NCBI RefSeq assembly: GCF_014646335.1
Contig: NZ_BMNG01000003.1
Span: forward strand, 248,001 to 312,000
Direction: 5' to 3'
Source of the DNA: Streptomyces lasiicapitis
Lineage (GTDB): Bacteria; Actinomycetota; Actinomycetes; Streptomycetales; Streptomycetaceae
DNA: 64,000 bases
Shown: piece after piece, positions 44,601 through 53,917 of the stretch
How the letters are laid out: each line of letters starts with the position of its first letter
Numbering within the stretch: position 1 is the first letter of the stretch
Notes under the pieces: model-generated
What the model saw: only the letters and a program-made list of their open reading frames with translations
What the model was told of the DNA's origin: nothing
Databases searched by the model: none
Made by a program: the position numbers and the translations under genes

Positions 44601-47176
44601 CGGAGAACACCACCACCCCCGGCGGCCGCTCCCTCGCCGTCACCGACCTCTCCCTCGTCGTCCTCATCGGCGCATCCGGAGCAGGTAAGTCCACTTTCGC
44701 GCGGCGCCACTTCAAGCCCACCGAAGTGCTGTCCAGCGACTTCTGCCGCGGCCTGGTCGCCGACGACGAGAACGACCAGGGCGCGAGCACCGACGCCTTC
44801 GACGTGCTGCACTACATCGCGGGCAAGCGCCTCGCCGCGGGCCGCCGCACCGTCGTCGACGCGACCAGCGTGCAGTCCGACAGCCGCAAGCAGCTCGTCG
44901 AGCTGGCCCGGCGGCACGACGTGCTGCCCATCGCCATCGTCCTCGACGTCCCCGAGGACGTCTGCGCCGAGCGGAACGCCGCGCGCGCCGACCGGGCCGG
45001 GATGCCGCGCCGCGTCATCCAGCGCCACCAGCGCGAACTGCGGCGCTCGCTCAAGCACCTGGAGCGCGAGGGCTTCCGCAAGGTGCACGTGCTGCGGGGT
45101 GTCGCGGAGATCGACGCCGCCGAGGTCGTCACCGAGCGGCGCTTCAACGACCTCACCCACCTCACCGGGCCCTTCGACATCATCGGCGACATCCACGGCT
45201 GCGCGCACGAGCTGGAGACGCTGCTCGGCAAGCTCGGATACGTCGACGGGGCGCACCCCGAGGGCCGCACGGCCGTGTTCGTCGGCGACCTCGTCGACCG
45301 CGGCCCGGACAGCCCCGGCGTCCTGCGCCGCGTCATGAGCATGGTCGCCGACGGCACCGCCCTGTGCGTACCGGGCAACCACGAGAACAAGCTCGGCCGC
45401 CACCTCAAGGGCCGCGGCGTCCAGCTCACCCACGGCCTCGCCGAGACCGTCGAGCAGTTCGCGGCGGAGGACGCCCGCGACCCGGACTTCCGGGCGCGGG
45501 TGCGGGAGTTCGTGGACGGCCTCGTCAGCCACTACGTCCTCGACGGCGGCAAGCTCGTGGTGTGCCACGCGGGCCTGCCCGAGAAGTACCACGGCCGCAC
45601 CTCGGGCCGGGTGCGCTCGCACGCGCTGTACGGCGACACCACCGGCGAGACCGACGAGTTCGGCCTGCCCGTGCGCTACCCGTGGGCCGAGGAGTACCGC
45701 GGCAAGGCGGCCGTGGTCTACGGCCACACCCCGGTGCCGACGGCGACCTGGCTGAACAACACCATCTGCCTCGACACCGGCGCCGTCTTCGGCGGGAAGC
45801 TCACCGCGCTGCGCTGGCCGGAGCGCGAGCTCGTCGACGTACCGGCGGAGCGCGTCTGGTACGAACCGACGAGGCCGCTGCGCACCGACGCGCCCGGCGG
45901 GCACGACGGCCGGCCGCTCGACCTCGGCGACGTGCACGGCCGCCGCGCCGTGGAGACCCGGCACGCCGGACGCGTGACCGTGCGCGAGGAGAACGCCGCC
46001 GCCGCGCTCGAAGTGATGAGCCGCTTCGCGGGCGACCCGCGCCTGCTGCCGTACCTGCCGCCGACGATGGCGCCCACCGCCACCTCGCAGCGGGACGGCT
46101 ACCTGGAGCACCCGATGGAGGCGTTCGCGCAGTACGCGGCCGACGGCGTCGCACGCGTGGTGTGCGAGGAGAAGCACATGGGGTCGCGCGCGGTGGCCCT
46201 GGTGTGCCGGAACGCGGACGTCGCGCGCGAACGCTTCGGCGTGAGCGCCGCCGCCGGAGCCACCGACGGCCCGACCGGCGCGCTCTACACCCGCACCGGC
46301 CGCCCCTTCCTCGACGACCCCGCCCGCACCGAGCAGGTGCTCGGCCGGGTGCGGGACGCCGTCGACGCTGCCGGACTCTGGGAGGAGCTGGAGAGTGACT
46401 GGCTGCTGCTCGACGCCGAGCTGCTGCCCTGGTCGCTGAAGGCCTCCGGCCTGCTGCGCACGCAGTACGCCGCCGTGGGCGCCGCGTCCGGCGCGGTCTT
46501 CCCGGGTGCCCTGAACGCCCTGGAGGCGGCAGCGGCCCGCGGCATCGAGGTGCACGGCCTGCTCGGCAAGCAGCGCGAACGCGCCGCGGACGCCGCCGCG
46601 TTCACCGACGCCTACCGCCGCTACTGCTGGCCGACCGACGGGCTCGACGGCGTGCACCTCGCGCCGTTCCAGCTCCTCGCCGTCCAGGGCAGGAGCCTCG
46701 CCGCCATGCCGCACGACCGGCAACTGGCCCTGATCGACCGCATGGTGGAGCACGACACCACCGGGCTGCTGCGCACCACGCGGCGCCTGTACGTCGACAC
46801 CGGCGACGAGGAGTCGGTGCGCGCGGGCGTCGACTGGTGGCTGGAGATGACCGGGCGCGGCGGCGAGGGCATGGTCGTCAAGCCGGTCGAGGCGCTGGTG
46901 CGCGACGGCAAGGGCCGCATCGTGCAGCCCGGCATCAAGTGCCGCGGCCGGGAGTACCTGCGGATCATCTACGGTCCCGAGTACACCCGGCCGGAGAACC
47001 TGGACAAGCTGCGCGGCCGCTTCCTCGGCCACAAGCGCTCGCTCGCCGTCCGGGAGTACGCGCTCGGCCTGGAGGCACTCGACCGGCTCGCGGACGGCGA
47101 GCCGCTGTGGCGGGTCCACGAGGCGGTGTTCGCGGTGCTCGCACTGGAATCGGAACCGGTGGATCCGCGGCTCTGA
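44597..47176 (+). CDS. pnkp: Pnkp, polynucleotide kinase-phosphatase-ligase of RNA repair
   Basis: The 859-residue enzyme has three domains in order. The 5'-kinase carries P-loop IGASGAGKST (about residues 25-34). The 2',3'-phosphatase of the metallophosphoesterase type carries GDIHGCAHELE, VGDLVDRGPDS, GNHENK, VVCHAGLP and YGHTPVP. The C-terminal adenylyltransferase/ligase carries the nucleotidyl Lys in EEKHMGSRAV at about residue 526, and RGGEGMVVKP and GIKCRGREYLRIIYGP further on. With Hen1 it heals, seals and 2'-O-methylates cut RNA. The ATG at 44597 overlaps the hen1 stop, and AGGAGG lies about 12 bases upstream. A structured hairpin follows the gene. Confidence 0.96.
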   Translation: MTENTTTPGGRSLAVTDLSLVVLIGASGAGKSTFARRHFKPTEVLSSDFCRGLVADDENDQGASTDAFDVLHYIAGKRLAAGRRTVVDATSVQSDSRKQLVELARRHDVLPIAIVLDVPEDVCAERNAARADRAGMPRRVIQRHQRELRRSLKHLEREGFRKVHVLRGVAEIDAAEVVTERRFNDLTHLTGPFDIIGDIHGCAHELETLLGKLGYVDGAHPEGRTAVFVGDLVDRGPDSPGVLRRVMSMVADGTALCVPGNHENKLGRHLKGRGVQLTHGLAETVEQFAAEDARDPDFRARVREFVDGLVSHYVLDGGKLVVCHAGLPEKYHGRTSGRVRSHALYGDTTGETDEFGLPVRYPWAEEYRGKAAVVYGHTPVPTATWLNNTICLDTGAVFGGKLTALRWPERELVDVPAERVWYEPTRPLRTDAPGGHDGRPLDLGDVHGRRAVETRHAGRVTVREENAAAALEVMSRFAGDPRLLPYLPPTMAPTATSQRDGYLEHPMEAFAQYAADGVARVVCEEKHMGSRAVALVCRNADVARERFGVSAAAGATDGPTGALYTRTGRPFLDDPARTEQVLGRVRDAVDAAGLWEELESDWLLLDAELLPWSLKASGLLRTQYAAVGAASGAVFPGALNALEAAAARGIEVHGLLGKQRERAADAAAFTDAYRRYCWPTDGLDGVHLAPFQLLAVQGRSLAAMPHDRQLALIDRMVEHDTTGLLRTTRRLYVDTGDEESVRAGVDWWLEMTGRGGEGMVVKPVEALVRDGKGRIVQPGIKCRGREYLRIIYGPEYTRPENLDKLRGRFLGHKRSLAVREYALGLEALDRLADGEPLWRVHEAVFAVLALESEPVDPRL

Positions 47177-47185
47177 GGCATGATT

Positions 47186-47236
47186 GGCGCGTTTTGGGCT
47201 TTCCTGTCCTGCCCGGCAGGACGTCCAAAACGCGCC
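47186..47236 (+). terminator. Nested hairpin after the hen1-pnkp operon
   Basis: GGCGCGTTTTGG (47186-47197) pairs perfectly with CCAAAACGCGCC (47225-47236). Inside, GTCCTGC (47206-47212) pairs with GCAGGAC (47216-47222) around a CCG loop. It lies 10 bases after pnkp and about 40 bases before arcA, so it may be the operon terminator or part of the arcA leader. Confidence 0.8.
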
Positions 47237-47278
47237 GCCGGGCGCGTGACGCGGCCTTCCTGGGGTGAGGATGGAGAC

Positions 47279-48505
47279 ATGGGATTCCATGTCGACTCCG
47301 AGGCCGGGCGGCTGCGCCGCGTCATCCTGCACCGCCCCGATCTGGAGCTGAAAAGGCTCACGCCCACCAATAAGGAGTCGTTGCTCTTCGACGACGTCCT
47401 GTGGGTGCGGCGGGCGAGACAGGAGCACGACGGCTTCGCCGACGTGCTGCGCGACCGGGGCGTCACCGTCCACCTCTTCGGTGATCTGCTCACCGAGGCG
47501 CTCGACGTGCCGGCGGCCCGCCTCCTTGTCCTGGACCGCGTCTTCGACGAGAAGGAGTACGGCCCGCTCGCCACCGACCACCTGCGCGCGTCCTTCGAGA
47601 ACCTGCCGTCGGCGGAGCTCGCGGAGACGCTGATCGGCGGCATGACGAAGCGGGAGTACCTGGCGCGGCACCCGGAGCCGACGTCCGTGCGCTTCCACTG
47701 CATGGACATGGACGACTTCCTGCTCGGCCCGCTGCCCAACCACCTCTTCACGCGCGACACGTCCGCCTGGGTCTACGACGGCGTGTCCATCAACGCGATG
47801 CGCTGGCCGGCCCGGCAGCGCGAGACCGTCCACTTCGAGGCGATCTACCAGCACCATCCGCTCTTCCACAACCAGGGCTTCCACCTCTGGTCGCAGGGCC
47901 AGTCGGACTACCCGTCCACCATCGAGGGCGGCGACGTCCTGGTCATCGGCAACGGCGCCGTGCTCATCGGCATGAGCGAGCGCACCAAGCCGCAGGCCGT
48001 CGAGATGCTCGCGCACAAGCTGTTCGCCGCCGGGTCCGCGACCACGATCGTGGCGCTCGACATGCCCAAGCGCCGCGCCTTCATGCACCTGGACACGGTC
48101 ATGACGATGGTCGACGGCGACACGTTCACGCAGTACGCCGGGCTCGGCATGCTGCGCTCGTACACCATCGAACCGGGCGTCGACGAGCGCGAGTTGAAGG
48201 TCACCGACCACCCGCCGGAGCACATGCACCGCGCCATCGCCGCCGCCCTCGGCCTCGGCGGCATCCGCGTCCTCACGGCCACCCAGGACGTGCACGCGGC
48301 CGAGCGCGAGCAGTGGGACGACGGCTGCAACGTGCTCGCGGTCGAGCCGGGCGTGGTCGTGGCGTACGAGCGGAACGCGACCACCAACACGTATCTGCGG
48401 AAGCAGGGCATCGAGGTGATAGAGATCCCGGGCAGTGAGCTGGGCCGGGGCCGGGGCGGCCCGCGCTGCATGAGCTGTCCGGTGGAGCGGGAGCCGGTCG
48501 GGTAG
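47279..48505 (+). CDS. arcA: Arginine deiminase
   Basis: This 408-residue enzyme converts arginine to citrulline and ammonia. Family landmarks are [85 protein letters not shown], and the catalytic Cys in [10 protein letters not shown] at about residue 397. The ATG at 47279 follows GAGG and GGAG. The next gene is an ornithine carbamoyltransferase, so the pair can run arginine to citrulline to ornithine plus carbamoyl phosphate, though no carbamate kinase gene (arcC) is in the window. The 158-base gap before the next gene suggests a separate promoter there. Confidence 0.95.
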   Translation: MGFHVDSEAGRLRRVILHRPDLELKRLTPTNKESLLFDDVLWVRRARQEHDGFADVLRDRGVTVHLFGDLLTEALDVPAARLLVLDRVFDEKEYGPLATDHLRASFENLPSAELAETLIGGMTKREYLARHPEPTSVRFHCMDMDDFLLGPLPNHLFTRDTSAWVYDGVSINAMRWPARQRETVHFEAIYQHHPLFHNQGFHLWSQGQSDYPSTIEGGDVLVIGNGAVLIGMSERTKPQAVEMLAHKLFAAGSATTIVALDMPKRRAFMHLDTVMTMVDGDTFTQYAGLGMLRSYTIEPGVDERELKVTDHPPEHMHRAIAAALGLGGIRVLTATQDVHAAEREQWDDGCNVLAVEPGVVVAYERNATTNTYLRKQGIEVIEIPGSELGRGRGGPRCMSCPVEREPVG

Positions 48506-48594
48506 GGGCGGCGGCGCGGTGCGGCGCGCGGGCGCCGAAGCGGGGCGCGCCGAGTCGCCGAGAAGCGGGGGCACAGGGGGCCTGCATACAAATG

Positions 48595-48616
48595 TGAAAG
48601 GTCGTATAGACTTTCA
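48595..48616. promoter_or_regulatory. Inverted repeat in the promoter region of the ornithine carbamoyltransferase gene
   Basis: TGAAAG (48595-48600) and CTTTCA (48611-48616) are exact inverted copies 10 bases apart, in an AT-rich island (48582-48620) within GC-rich DNA. TATAGA inside the spacer could be a -10 element. The site is about 50 bases before the start codon and is a plausible operator. Confidence 0.5.
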
Positions 48617-48663
48617 AGGGTTCCCTGCCCCGCCTCGACGCATTCGTACCCCAGGAGCGCCCC

Positions 48664-49671
48664 ATGGCGACACCCACGACCGACCTCACCGGCCGCCACT
48701 TCCTCAAGGAGCTGGACTTCACCGCCGACGAGTTCCGCGGTCTGCTCGCCCTGGCCGCCGACCTGAAGGCGGCCAAGCGGGCCGGGACCGAGGTCCGGCA
48801 CCTGACCGGCAGGAACATCGCGCTGATCTTCGAGAAGGCGTCGACCCGCACCCGCTGCTCCTTCGAGGTGGCCGCCGCCGACCAGGGCGCCGCCACGACG
48901 TACATCGACCCCTCCGGCTCGCACATCGGCAAGAAGGAGTCCGCGAAGGACACCGCCCGCGTCCTCGGCCGGATGTTCGACGCGATCCAGTTCCGCGGGG
49001 ACGCGCAGGAGACCGTCGAGGCCCTCGCCGCCCACGCGGGCGTGCCCGTCTACAACGGCCTGACCGACGACTGGCACCCCACGCAGATGCTCGCCGACAT
49101 CCTCACGATGACCGAGCACTGCGCCGAGCCGCTTGAGCGCATCGCGTACGCCTACCTCGGCGACGCCCGCCTCAACATGGGCAACTCCTACCTCGTCACC
49201 GGCGCGCTGCTCGGCATGGACGTACGCATCGTGGCGCCCCGCGCGTACTGGCCCGCCGACGCGGTCGTGGCCCGCGCGCGGGCGCTCGCCGAGGCCAGCG
49301 GGGCGCGGATCACGCTCACCGAGGACGTCGCCGAGGGCGTCGCGGGCGCCGACTTCGTCGCCACCGACGTCTGGGTGTCGATGGGGGAGCCCGCCGAGGT
49401 CTGGGACGAGCGCGTCACGGCCCTCGCTCCGTACGCGGTCACGATGGACGTCCTGCGCGCCACCGGCAACGCCGACGTGAAGTTCCTGCACTGCCTGCCC
49501 GCCTTCCACGACCTGGGCACGAAGGTCGGCCGCGAGGTGTGCGAGCGGCACGGGCTGACCTCCCTGGAGGTCACCGACGAGGTCTTCGAGTCGGCGCACT
49601 CCGTCGTCTTCGACGAGGCGGAGAACCGGATGCACACGATCAAGGCCGTCCTGGTGGCGACCCTCGCCTGA
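48664..49671 (+). CDS. argF/arcB: Ornithine carbamoyltransferase
   Basis: The 335-residue enzyme interconverts ornithine plus carbamoyl phosphate with citrulline. Conserved sites are the carbamoyl-phosphate loop [13 protein letters not shown], the HPTQ motif in [12 protein letters not shown], the ornithine-binding VSMGEP, and [10 protein letters not shown] with the catalytic Cys. Sequence alone does not separate the anabolic (ArgF) from the catabolic (ArcB) form. Position after arginine deiminase favours the catabolic role. The ATG at 48664 has AGGAG six bases upstream. The promoter region carries a TGAAAG/CTTTCA inverted repeat. Confidence 0.95.
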   Translation: MATPTTDLTGRHFLKELDFTADEFRGLLALAADLKAAKRAGTEVRHLTGRNIALIFEKASTRTRCSFEVAAADQGAATTYIDPSGSHIGKKESAKDTARVLGRMFDAIQFRGDAQETVEALAAHAGVPVYNGLTDDWHPTQMLADILTMTEHCAEPLERIAYAYLGDARLNMGNSYLVTGALLGMDVRIVAPRAYWPADAVVARARALAEASGARITLTEDVAEGVAGADFVATDVWVSMGEPAEVWDERVTALAPYAVTMDVLRATGNADVKFLHCLPAFHDLGTKVGREVCERHGLTSLEVTDEVFESAHSVVFDEAENRMHTIKAVLVATLA

Positions 49672-49686
49672 GCGAAGGTGTGGCCG

Positions 49687-50112
49687 TCAGCGCTCGGCCG
49701 GCGCCGACAGCGTGAACCAGACCGCCTTGCCGGACTCGGTGGGGCGGTGGCCGCATGACGAGCTGAGGGTGCGGATGAGGAGCAGGCCGCGCCCGTGCTC
49801 CTGCCAGGGGTCGGGCTCGTCGTCCGCCGCCGGGTCGGTCAGGTCGAACGGCGGCACGGGGCTCGAATCACGCACCTCGACCTGGCAGAGCGTCGGCAGC
49901 AGCTCGATGACCAGCTCTATCGGGTCGTGCCCCGCCGTGTGCTCCACGGCGTTGGCCACCAGCTCCGCCGTCAGCAGCTCCGCGGTGTCGGTGTCCGCGG
50001 TGGACCCGATGTCGGTGAGCGCCGTGCGGACCAGGGCACGCGCGATCGGCACGGCTGCCACGGTGTGCGGCAGCGCGATGCGCCACGAAGCGGGGGAGTG
50101 GGCGTCGGCCAA
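49687..50112 (-). CDS. RsbW-like ATP-binding protein (HATPase_c_2)
   Basis: The 141-residue single-domain protein has the GHKL ATPase motifs: LLTAELVANAVEHTAG (N-box), CQVEVRDSSPVPPF (G1 region) and HGRGLLLIRTLSS (G2 region). Streptomyces encode many such small anti-sigma or regulatory kinase-like proteins, often next to BldN or STAS partners. None is adjacent here. The start is TTG at 50112 with AAGGA six bases upstream. It ends 15 bases from the convergent ornithine carbamoyltransferase stop. Its target is unknown. Confidence 0.88.
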   Translation of the reverse strand: MADAHSPASWRIALPHTVAAVPIARALVRTALTDIGSTADTDTAELLTAELVANAVEHTAGHDPIELVIELLPTLCQVEVRDSSPVPPFDLTDPAADDEPDPWQEHGRGLLLIRTLSSSCGHRPTESGKAVWFTLSAPAER

Positions 50113-50523
50113 GGCGGGTCCTTCGAGGTGCAGGGGGTCCGAGCAGGTGGTCCCTGTGCGGTCCTGCTTTCAACCGTACGAATCCTAAGCGGAGTGACGA
50201 CAGAGCCCACCGTCGGCCGGTTTGGCGACCCATGCTGGGAAATTACGGGACGTATGCCACTGGAGTGTACGACCGAGTAGCCCTGGTGACGTAGGCGTAT
50301 CGCGTACTCGTGACGACGGTCATGGATGGGTGATAGCTTCGAAGAGGAGCGGGGCTGAGCCGACGGAAGCGGACGCACGCCGAGGGAGGCCGGACGCCGA
50401 CAGGCGCCGGGCGCTGACGCAGGCTGACACTGACGGAGGCCGGCGCGCTCCCCGCACCGCCGCACGGTCCGCGCCCGCGCCCCCGCGAGGCCCCGCCGCC
50501 CCCGACCGAGGAGGCCGCCCGTC
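50113..50523. other. 411-base divergent promoter region
   Basis: It separates the leftward RsbW-like gene and the rightward enoyl-CoA hydratase gene and must contain both promoters. I see no gene and no strong inverted repeat. The part 50160-50340 is less GC-rich. The part 50360-50440 contains loose repeats of GACGGAGGCCGG-like phrases. Confidence 0.55.
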
Positions 50524-51351
50524 ATGAGTCCCTTCACCGGCTCCACCGCCCGCACGCCCGAGTGGCAGCACCTGCGCGTCAGCGTCGACGACGGCGTCGC
50601 CACCGTCACGCTGGCCCGCCCCGAGAAGCTGAACGCGCTCACCTTCGGCGCCTACGCCGACCTGCGCGACCTGCTCGCCGAGCTGTCCCGGGAGCGGTCC
50701 GTGCGGGCGCTCGTGCTCGGCGGCGAGGGGCGCGGCTTCTGCTCCGGCGGCGACGTCGACGAGATCATCGGGGCCACGCTCGCCATGGACACGGCGCAGC
50801 TCCTCGACTTCAACCGCATGACGGGCCAGGTGGTGCGGGCCCTGCGCGAATGCCCGTTCCCGGTGGTGGCCGCGGTGCACGGGGTCGCCGCGGGCGCGGG
50901 CGCGGTGCTCGCGCTCGCCGCGGACTTCCGGATCGCGGACCCGTCGGCGCGGTTCGCGTTCCTGTTCACGAAGGTGGGGCTGTCGGGCGGTGACATGGGC
51001 GCCGCGTATCTGCTGCCGCGCGTCGTCGGGCTCGGCCACGCCACACGGCTGCTGATGCTCGGCGAGCCGGTGCGCGCGCCCGAGGCCGAACGGATCGGCC
51101 TGATCAGCGAGTTGACGGACGAGGGCAAGGCGCAGGAGACCGCCGCCGCCCTGGCCCGCCGCCTGGCCGAGGGCCCGGCCCTCGCGTACGCCCAGACCAA
51201 GGCCCTGCTCACCGCCGAGCTGGACATGCCGCTCGCGGCCGCCGTCGAGATGGACGCGGCGACGCAGGCGCTGCTGATGAACGGCGAGGACTACGCGGAG
51301 TTCCACGCTGCGTTCACGGCCAAGCGGTCGCCGAAGTGGCGGGGGCGGTGA
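50524..51351 (+). CDS. Enoyl-CoA hydratase/isomerase family protein
   Basis: The 275-residue crotonase-fold enzyme has VTLARPEKLNALTFG, the oxyanion-hole segment GEGRGFCSGGDVDEI, a second site VHGVAAGAGAVLALAADFRIAD and FLFTKVGLSGGDMGAAYLLPRVVGL. The family hydrates or rearranges acyl-CoA esters. The ATG at 50524 has GAGGAGG nine bases upstream. The stop overlaps the start of the fused monooxygenase gene (GTGA), so the two are translationally coupled. In the proposed 2-aminobenzoyl-CoA pathway it could act on the reduced, dearomatised ring. Confidence 0.93.
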   Translation: MSPFTGSTARTPEWQHLRVSVDDGVATVTLARPEKLNALTFGAYADLRDLLAELSRERSVRALVLGGEGRGFCSGGDVDEIIGATLAMDTAQLLDFNRMTGQVVRALRECPFPVVAAVHGVAAGAGAVLALAADFRIADPSARFAFLFTKVGLSGGDMGAAYLLPRVVGLGHATRLLMLGEPVRAPEAERIGLISELTDEGKAQETAAALARRLAEGPALAYAQTKALLTAELDMPLAAAVEMDAATQALLMNGEDYAEFHAAFTAKRSPKWRGR

Positions 51352-53705
51352 CGGTGGCAGGGGCACAGCCGGGGGACGCCGCGCCGGTGGCCGCTCCCGT
51401 TTCCCCGGCCGGTGCCGCCCACCGGATCGCCGTCGTCGGCGGCGGCCCCGGTGGTCTGTACGCCGCCGCGCTGCTCAAGCGTCTGGACCCGGACCGTGAG
51501 GTCACCGTCTGGGAGCGCAACGCCCCCGACGACACCTTCGGCTTCGGCGTGGTCCTCTCCGACGAGACCCTCGGCGGCATCGAGCACGCCGACCCGGCCG
51601 TGTACGCGGCGCTGCAGGCGGAGTTCGTCCGCTGGGACGACATCGACATCGTGCACCGCGGCACCCGGCACACCTCCGGCGGCCACGGCTTCGCCGCCCT
51701 CAGCCGCAAGCGCCTCCTCGCCGTCCTGCACGAGCGCTGCCGCGGCCTCGGCGTCGACCTCCGCTTCCGTACGGAGGCGCCGCCCGCCGCCGAACTGGCC
51801 ACGGCGTACGACCTGGTGATCGCCGCGGACGGCGTGCACAGCCTCACCCGCGAGGCGCGCGCCGACGTCTTCCGGCCCACCCTCACCACCCACCGCTGCC
51901 GCTACATCTGGCTCGCCGCCGACTTCGCCTTCGACGCGTTCCGCTTCGAGATCGCCGAGACCGAGCACGGCGTGATGCAGCTGCACGGCTACCCGTACCA
52001 GGCGGCCACCGACACGAGCCCTGGCGCGTCCACCGTCATCGTCGAGATGCGCGAAGAGGTGTGGCGGGCGGCCGGATTCGAGGACGCGGACGCGTCCGAA
52101 TCCGTGGAGCGCTGCGCCAAACTCTTCGCGGACGCGCTGGGCGGCCGCCCCCTGCACGGCAACAACTCCTCCTGGCTCACCTTCCGCACCGTAGTCAACA
52201 AGCACTGGTCGCACGGCAACACCGTCCTGCTCGGCGACGCCGCCCACACCGCGCACTTCTCCATCGGCTCCGGCACCAAGCTCGCCGTCGAGGACGCCCT
52301 CGCGCTCGCCGCGAACCTCCAGGAGCAGCCGGACATCCCCGCCGCCCTCGCCGCGTACGAGACCGAGCGCCGCCCCGTCGTGGAGTCCACGCAGCGCGCC
52401 GCCCGCGCCAGCCTGCAGTGGTTCGAGGAGCTCCCGCTGTACCTGGGCCAGCCGCCCCGGCAGTTCGCGTTCAACCTCCTCACCCGCAGCCGCCGCGTCA
52501 CACACGACAACCTGCGGCTGCGCGACGCGCACTTCACGCAGTCCGTGGAGCGGGACTTCGGCTGCGCCCCCGGTACACCTCCGATGTTCACCCCCTTCCG
52601 CCTCGGCGACCTCGAACTGCGCAACCGCGTCGTCGTGTCCCCCATGGACATGTACTCCGCCGTGGACGGCGTGCCCGGCGACTTCCACCTGGTCCACCTG
52701 GGCGCGCGGGCGCTCGGCGGGGCGGGCCTGGTGATGACCGAGATGGTGTGCGTGAGCGAGCGCGGCCGCATCACGCCGGGCTGCGCCGGCCTCTACACGG
52801 ACGAGCAGGCGGCCGCCTGGAAGCGGGTCGTGGACTTCGCCCACGCCCAGGCGCCCGGCACGGCGATCGGCGTGCAGCTCGGCCACTCGGGCCGCAAGGG
52901 CTCCACGAAACTCATGTGGGACGGCATGGACGAGCCCTTGGACGCGGGCAACTGGCCCCTGGCCGCACCGTCCCCGCTCCCGTACACCCCCGCGAGCCAG
53001 GTCCCGCACGCCCTGGACACCGCCGGCCTGGCCGCCGTCCGAGAGGAGTTCGTGACCGCGGCCCGCCGCGCGGCCGCCGCCGGCTTCGACCTCCTCGAAC
53101 TCCACTGCGCCCACGGCTACCTGCTCTCCAGCTTCCTCTCCCCCCTGACCAACCACCGCACGGACGCCTACGGCGGCTCCCTCGAAGCCCGCCTCCGCTT
53201 CCCCCTGGAAGTCTTCGACGCCGTACGGGACGTGTGGCCCGACTCCCGTCCCATGACCGTCCGGATCTCCGCCACCGACTGGGCCGACGGGGGCACCACC
53301 GCCGCGGACGCCGTCGCCGTGGCCCGCGCCTTCGCCGCGCACGGCGCCGACGCCATCGACGTCTCCACCGGCCAGGTCGTCGCCGACGAACGCCCCGCCT
53401 ACGGCCGCTCCTACCAAACCCCCTTCGCCGACCGCATCCGCAACGAAACCTCCGTCCCCGTCATCGCCGTCGGAGCCATCTCCTCCTGGGACGACGTCAA
53501 CTCCCTCCTCCTGGCAGGCCGCACCGACCTCTGCGCCCTGGCCCGCCCGCACCTGTACGACCCCCACTGGACCCTCCACGCGGCGGCCGAACAGGACTAC
53601 GCCGGGCCGGGCGTGGTCTGGCCCCTCCAGTACCGCGCGGGCAGCCGCCGCCCCCAAACGGGCCGCACGGACACGGCGAAGCCGAGGCTGTCGTTGGGGG
53701 GTTGA
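51348..53705 (+). CDS. Fused FAD monooxygenase / Old Yellow Enzyme reductase (2-aminobenzoyl-CoA or salicylyl-CoA type)
   Basis: This 785-residue protein joins two enzymes. Residues about 25-395 form an aromatic-ring FAD monooxygenase (RIAVVGGGPGGLYAAALLKR, AYDLVIAADGVHS, TVLLGDAAHTAHFSIGSGTKLAVEDALALA). Residues about 410-760 form an OYE-type flavin reductase (FTPFRLGDLELRNRVVVSPM, GVQLGHSGRKGS, FDLLELHCAHGYLLSSFLSP, HRTDAYGGSLEARLRFPLEV). Known fusions are 2-aminobenzoyl-CoA monooxygenase/reductase of Azoarcus and salicylyl-CoA 5-hydroxylase-like proteins. A neighbouring benzoate-type ligase and a RidA favour 2-aminobenzoyl-CoA. The GTG at 51348 overlaps the hydratase stop. Confidence 0.9.
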   Translation: MTVAGAQPGDAAPVAAPVSPAGAAHRIAVVGGGPGGLYAAALLKRLDPDREVTVWERNAPDDTFGFGVVLSDETLGGIEHADPAVYAALQAEFVRWDDIDIVHRGTRHTSGGHGFAALSRKRLLAVLHERCRGLGVDLRFRTEAPPAAELATAYDLVIAADGVHSLTREARADVFRPTLTTHRCRYIWLAADFAFDAFRFEIAETEHGVMQLHGYPYQAATDTSPGASTVIVEMREEVWRAAGFEDADASESVERCAKLFADALGGRPLHGNNSSWLTFRTVVNKHWSHGNTVLLGDAAHTAHFSIGSGTKLAVEDALALAANLQEQPDIPAALAAYETERRPVVESTQRAARASLQWFEELPLYLGQPPRQFAFNLLTRSRRVTHDNLRLRDAHFTQSVERDFGCAPGTPPMFTPFRLGDLELRNRVVVSPMDMYSAVDGVPGDFHLVHLGARALGGAGLVMTEMVCVSERGRITPGCAGLYTDEQAAAWKRVVDFAHAQAPGTAIGVQLGHSGRKGSTKLMWDGMDEPLDAGNWPLAAPSPLPYTPASQVPHALDTAGLAAVREEFVTAARRAAAAGFDLLELHCAHGYLLSSFLSPLTNHRTDAYGGSLEARLRFPLEVFDAVRDVWPDSRPMTVRISATDWADGGTTAADAVAVARAFAAHGADAIDVSTGQVVADERPAYGRSYQTPFADRIRNETSVPVIAVGAISSWDDVNSLLLAGRTDLCALARPHLYDPHWTLHAAAEQDYAGPGVVWPLQYRAGSRRPQTGRTDTAKPRLSLGG

Positions 53706-53754
53706 GGTCGGAGGCCCTGCCGGGACTGTCGGTCGCCTGCCCCCGGAACCGCCC

Positions 53755-53895
53755 TCGCTTGTGTTTGGGCAGCTCAACGGCGCGGCTCCGCAGACGGATA
53801 CAGGAACGCGGGCACGCTTGGTGTGACTGGTGCTTGGGCGACTTCCCCGCGAATGCGGTGGACGTGGACCACGTGCGGCCGCTCGCGACTCCATC
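53755..53895 (+). pseudogene. HNH endonuclease remnant
   Basis: In one plus-strand frame the DNA encodes RLRRRIQERGHAWCDWCLGD, then FPANAVDVDHVRPLA. This is the first half of an HNH nuclease domain: the CxxC zinc pair and the DH of the catalytic H-N-H. The expected GG-NLQ-C-C-H half is missing and the sequence turns into unrelated residues right where the 3' flank of the next gene begins. No start codon with a ribosome site exists upstream. It is a truncated relic marking a rearrangement junction near 53890-53915. Confidence 0.7.
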
Positions 53896-53917
53896 CGGGC
53901 GCCTCTGGGACTTTTAC

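Noticed and set aside
44534..48574. 1346-codon open frame on the minus strand
   Set aside because: It lies antisense to pnkp, arcA and their spacer. The composition is typical of the high-GC complementary frame and there is no ribosome site or family motif.
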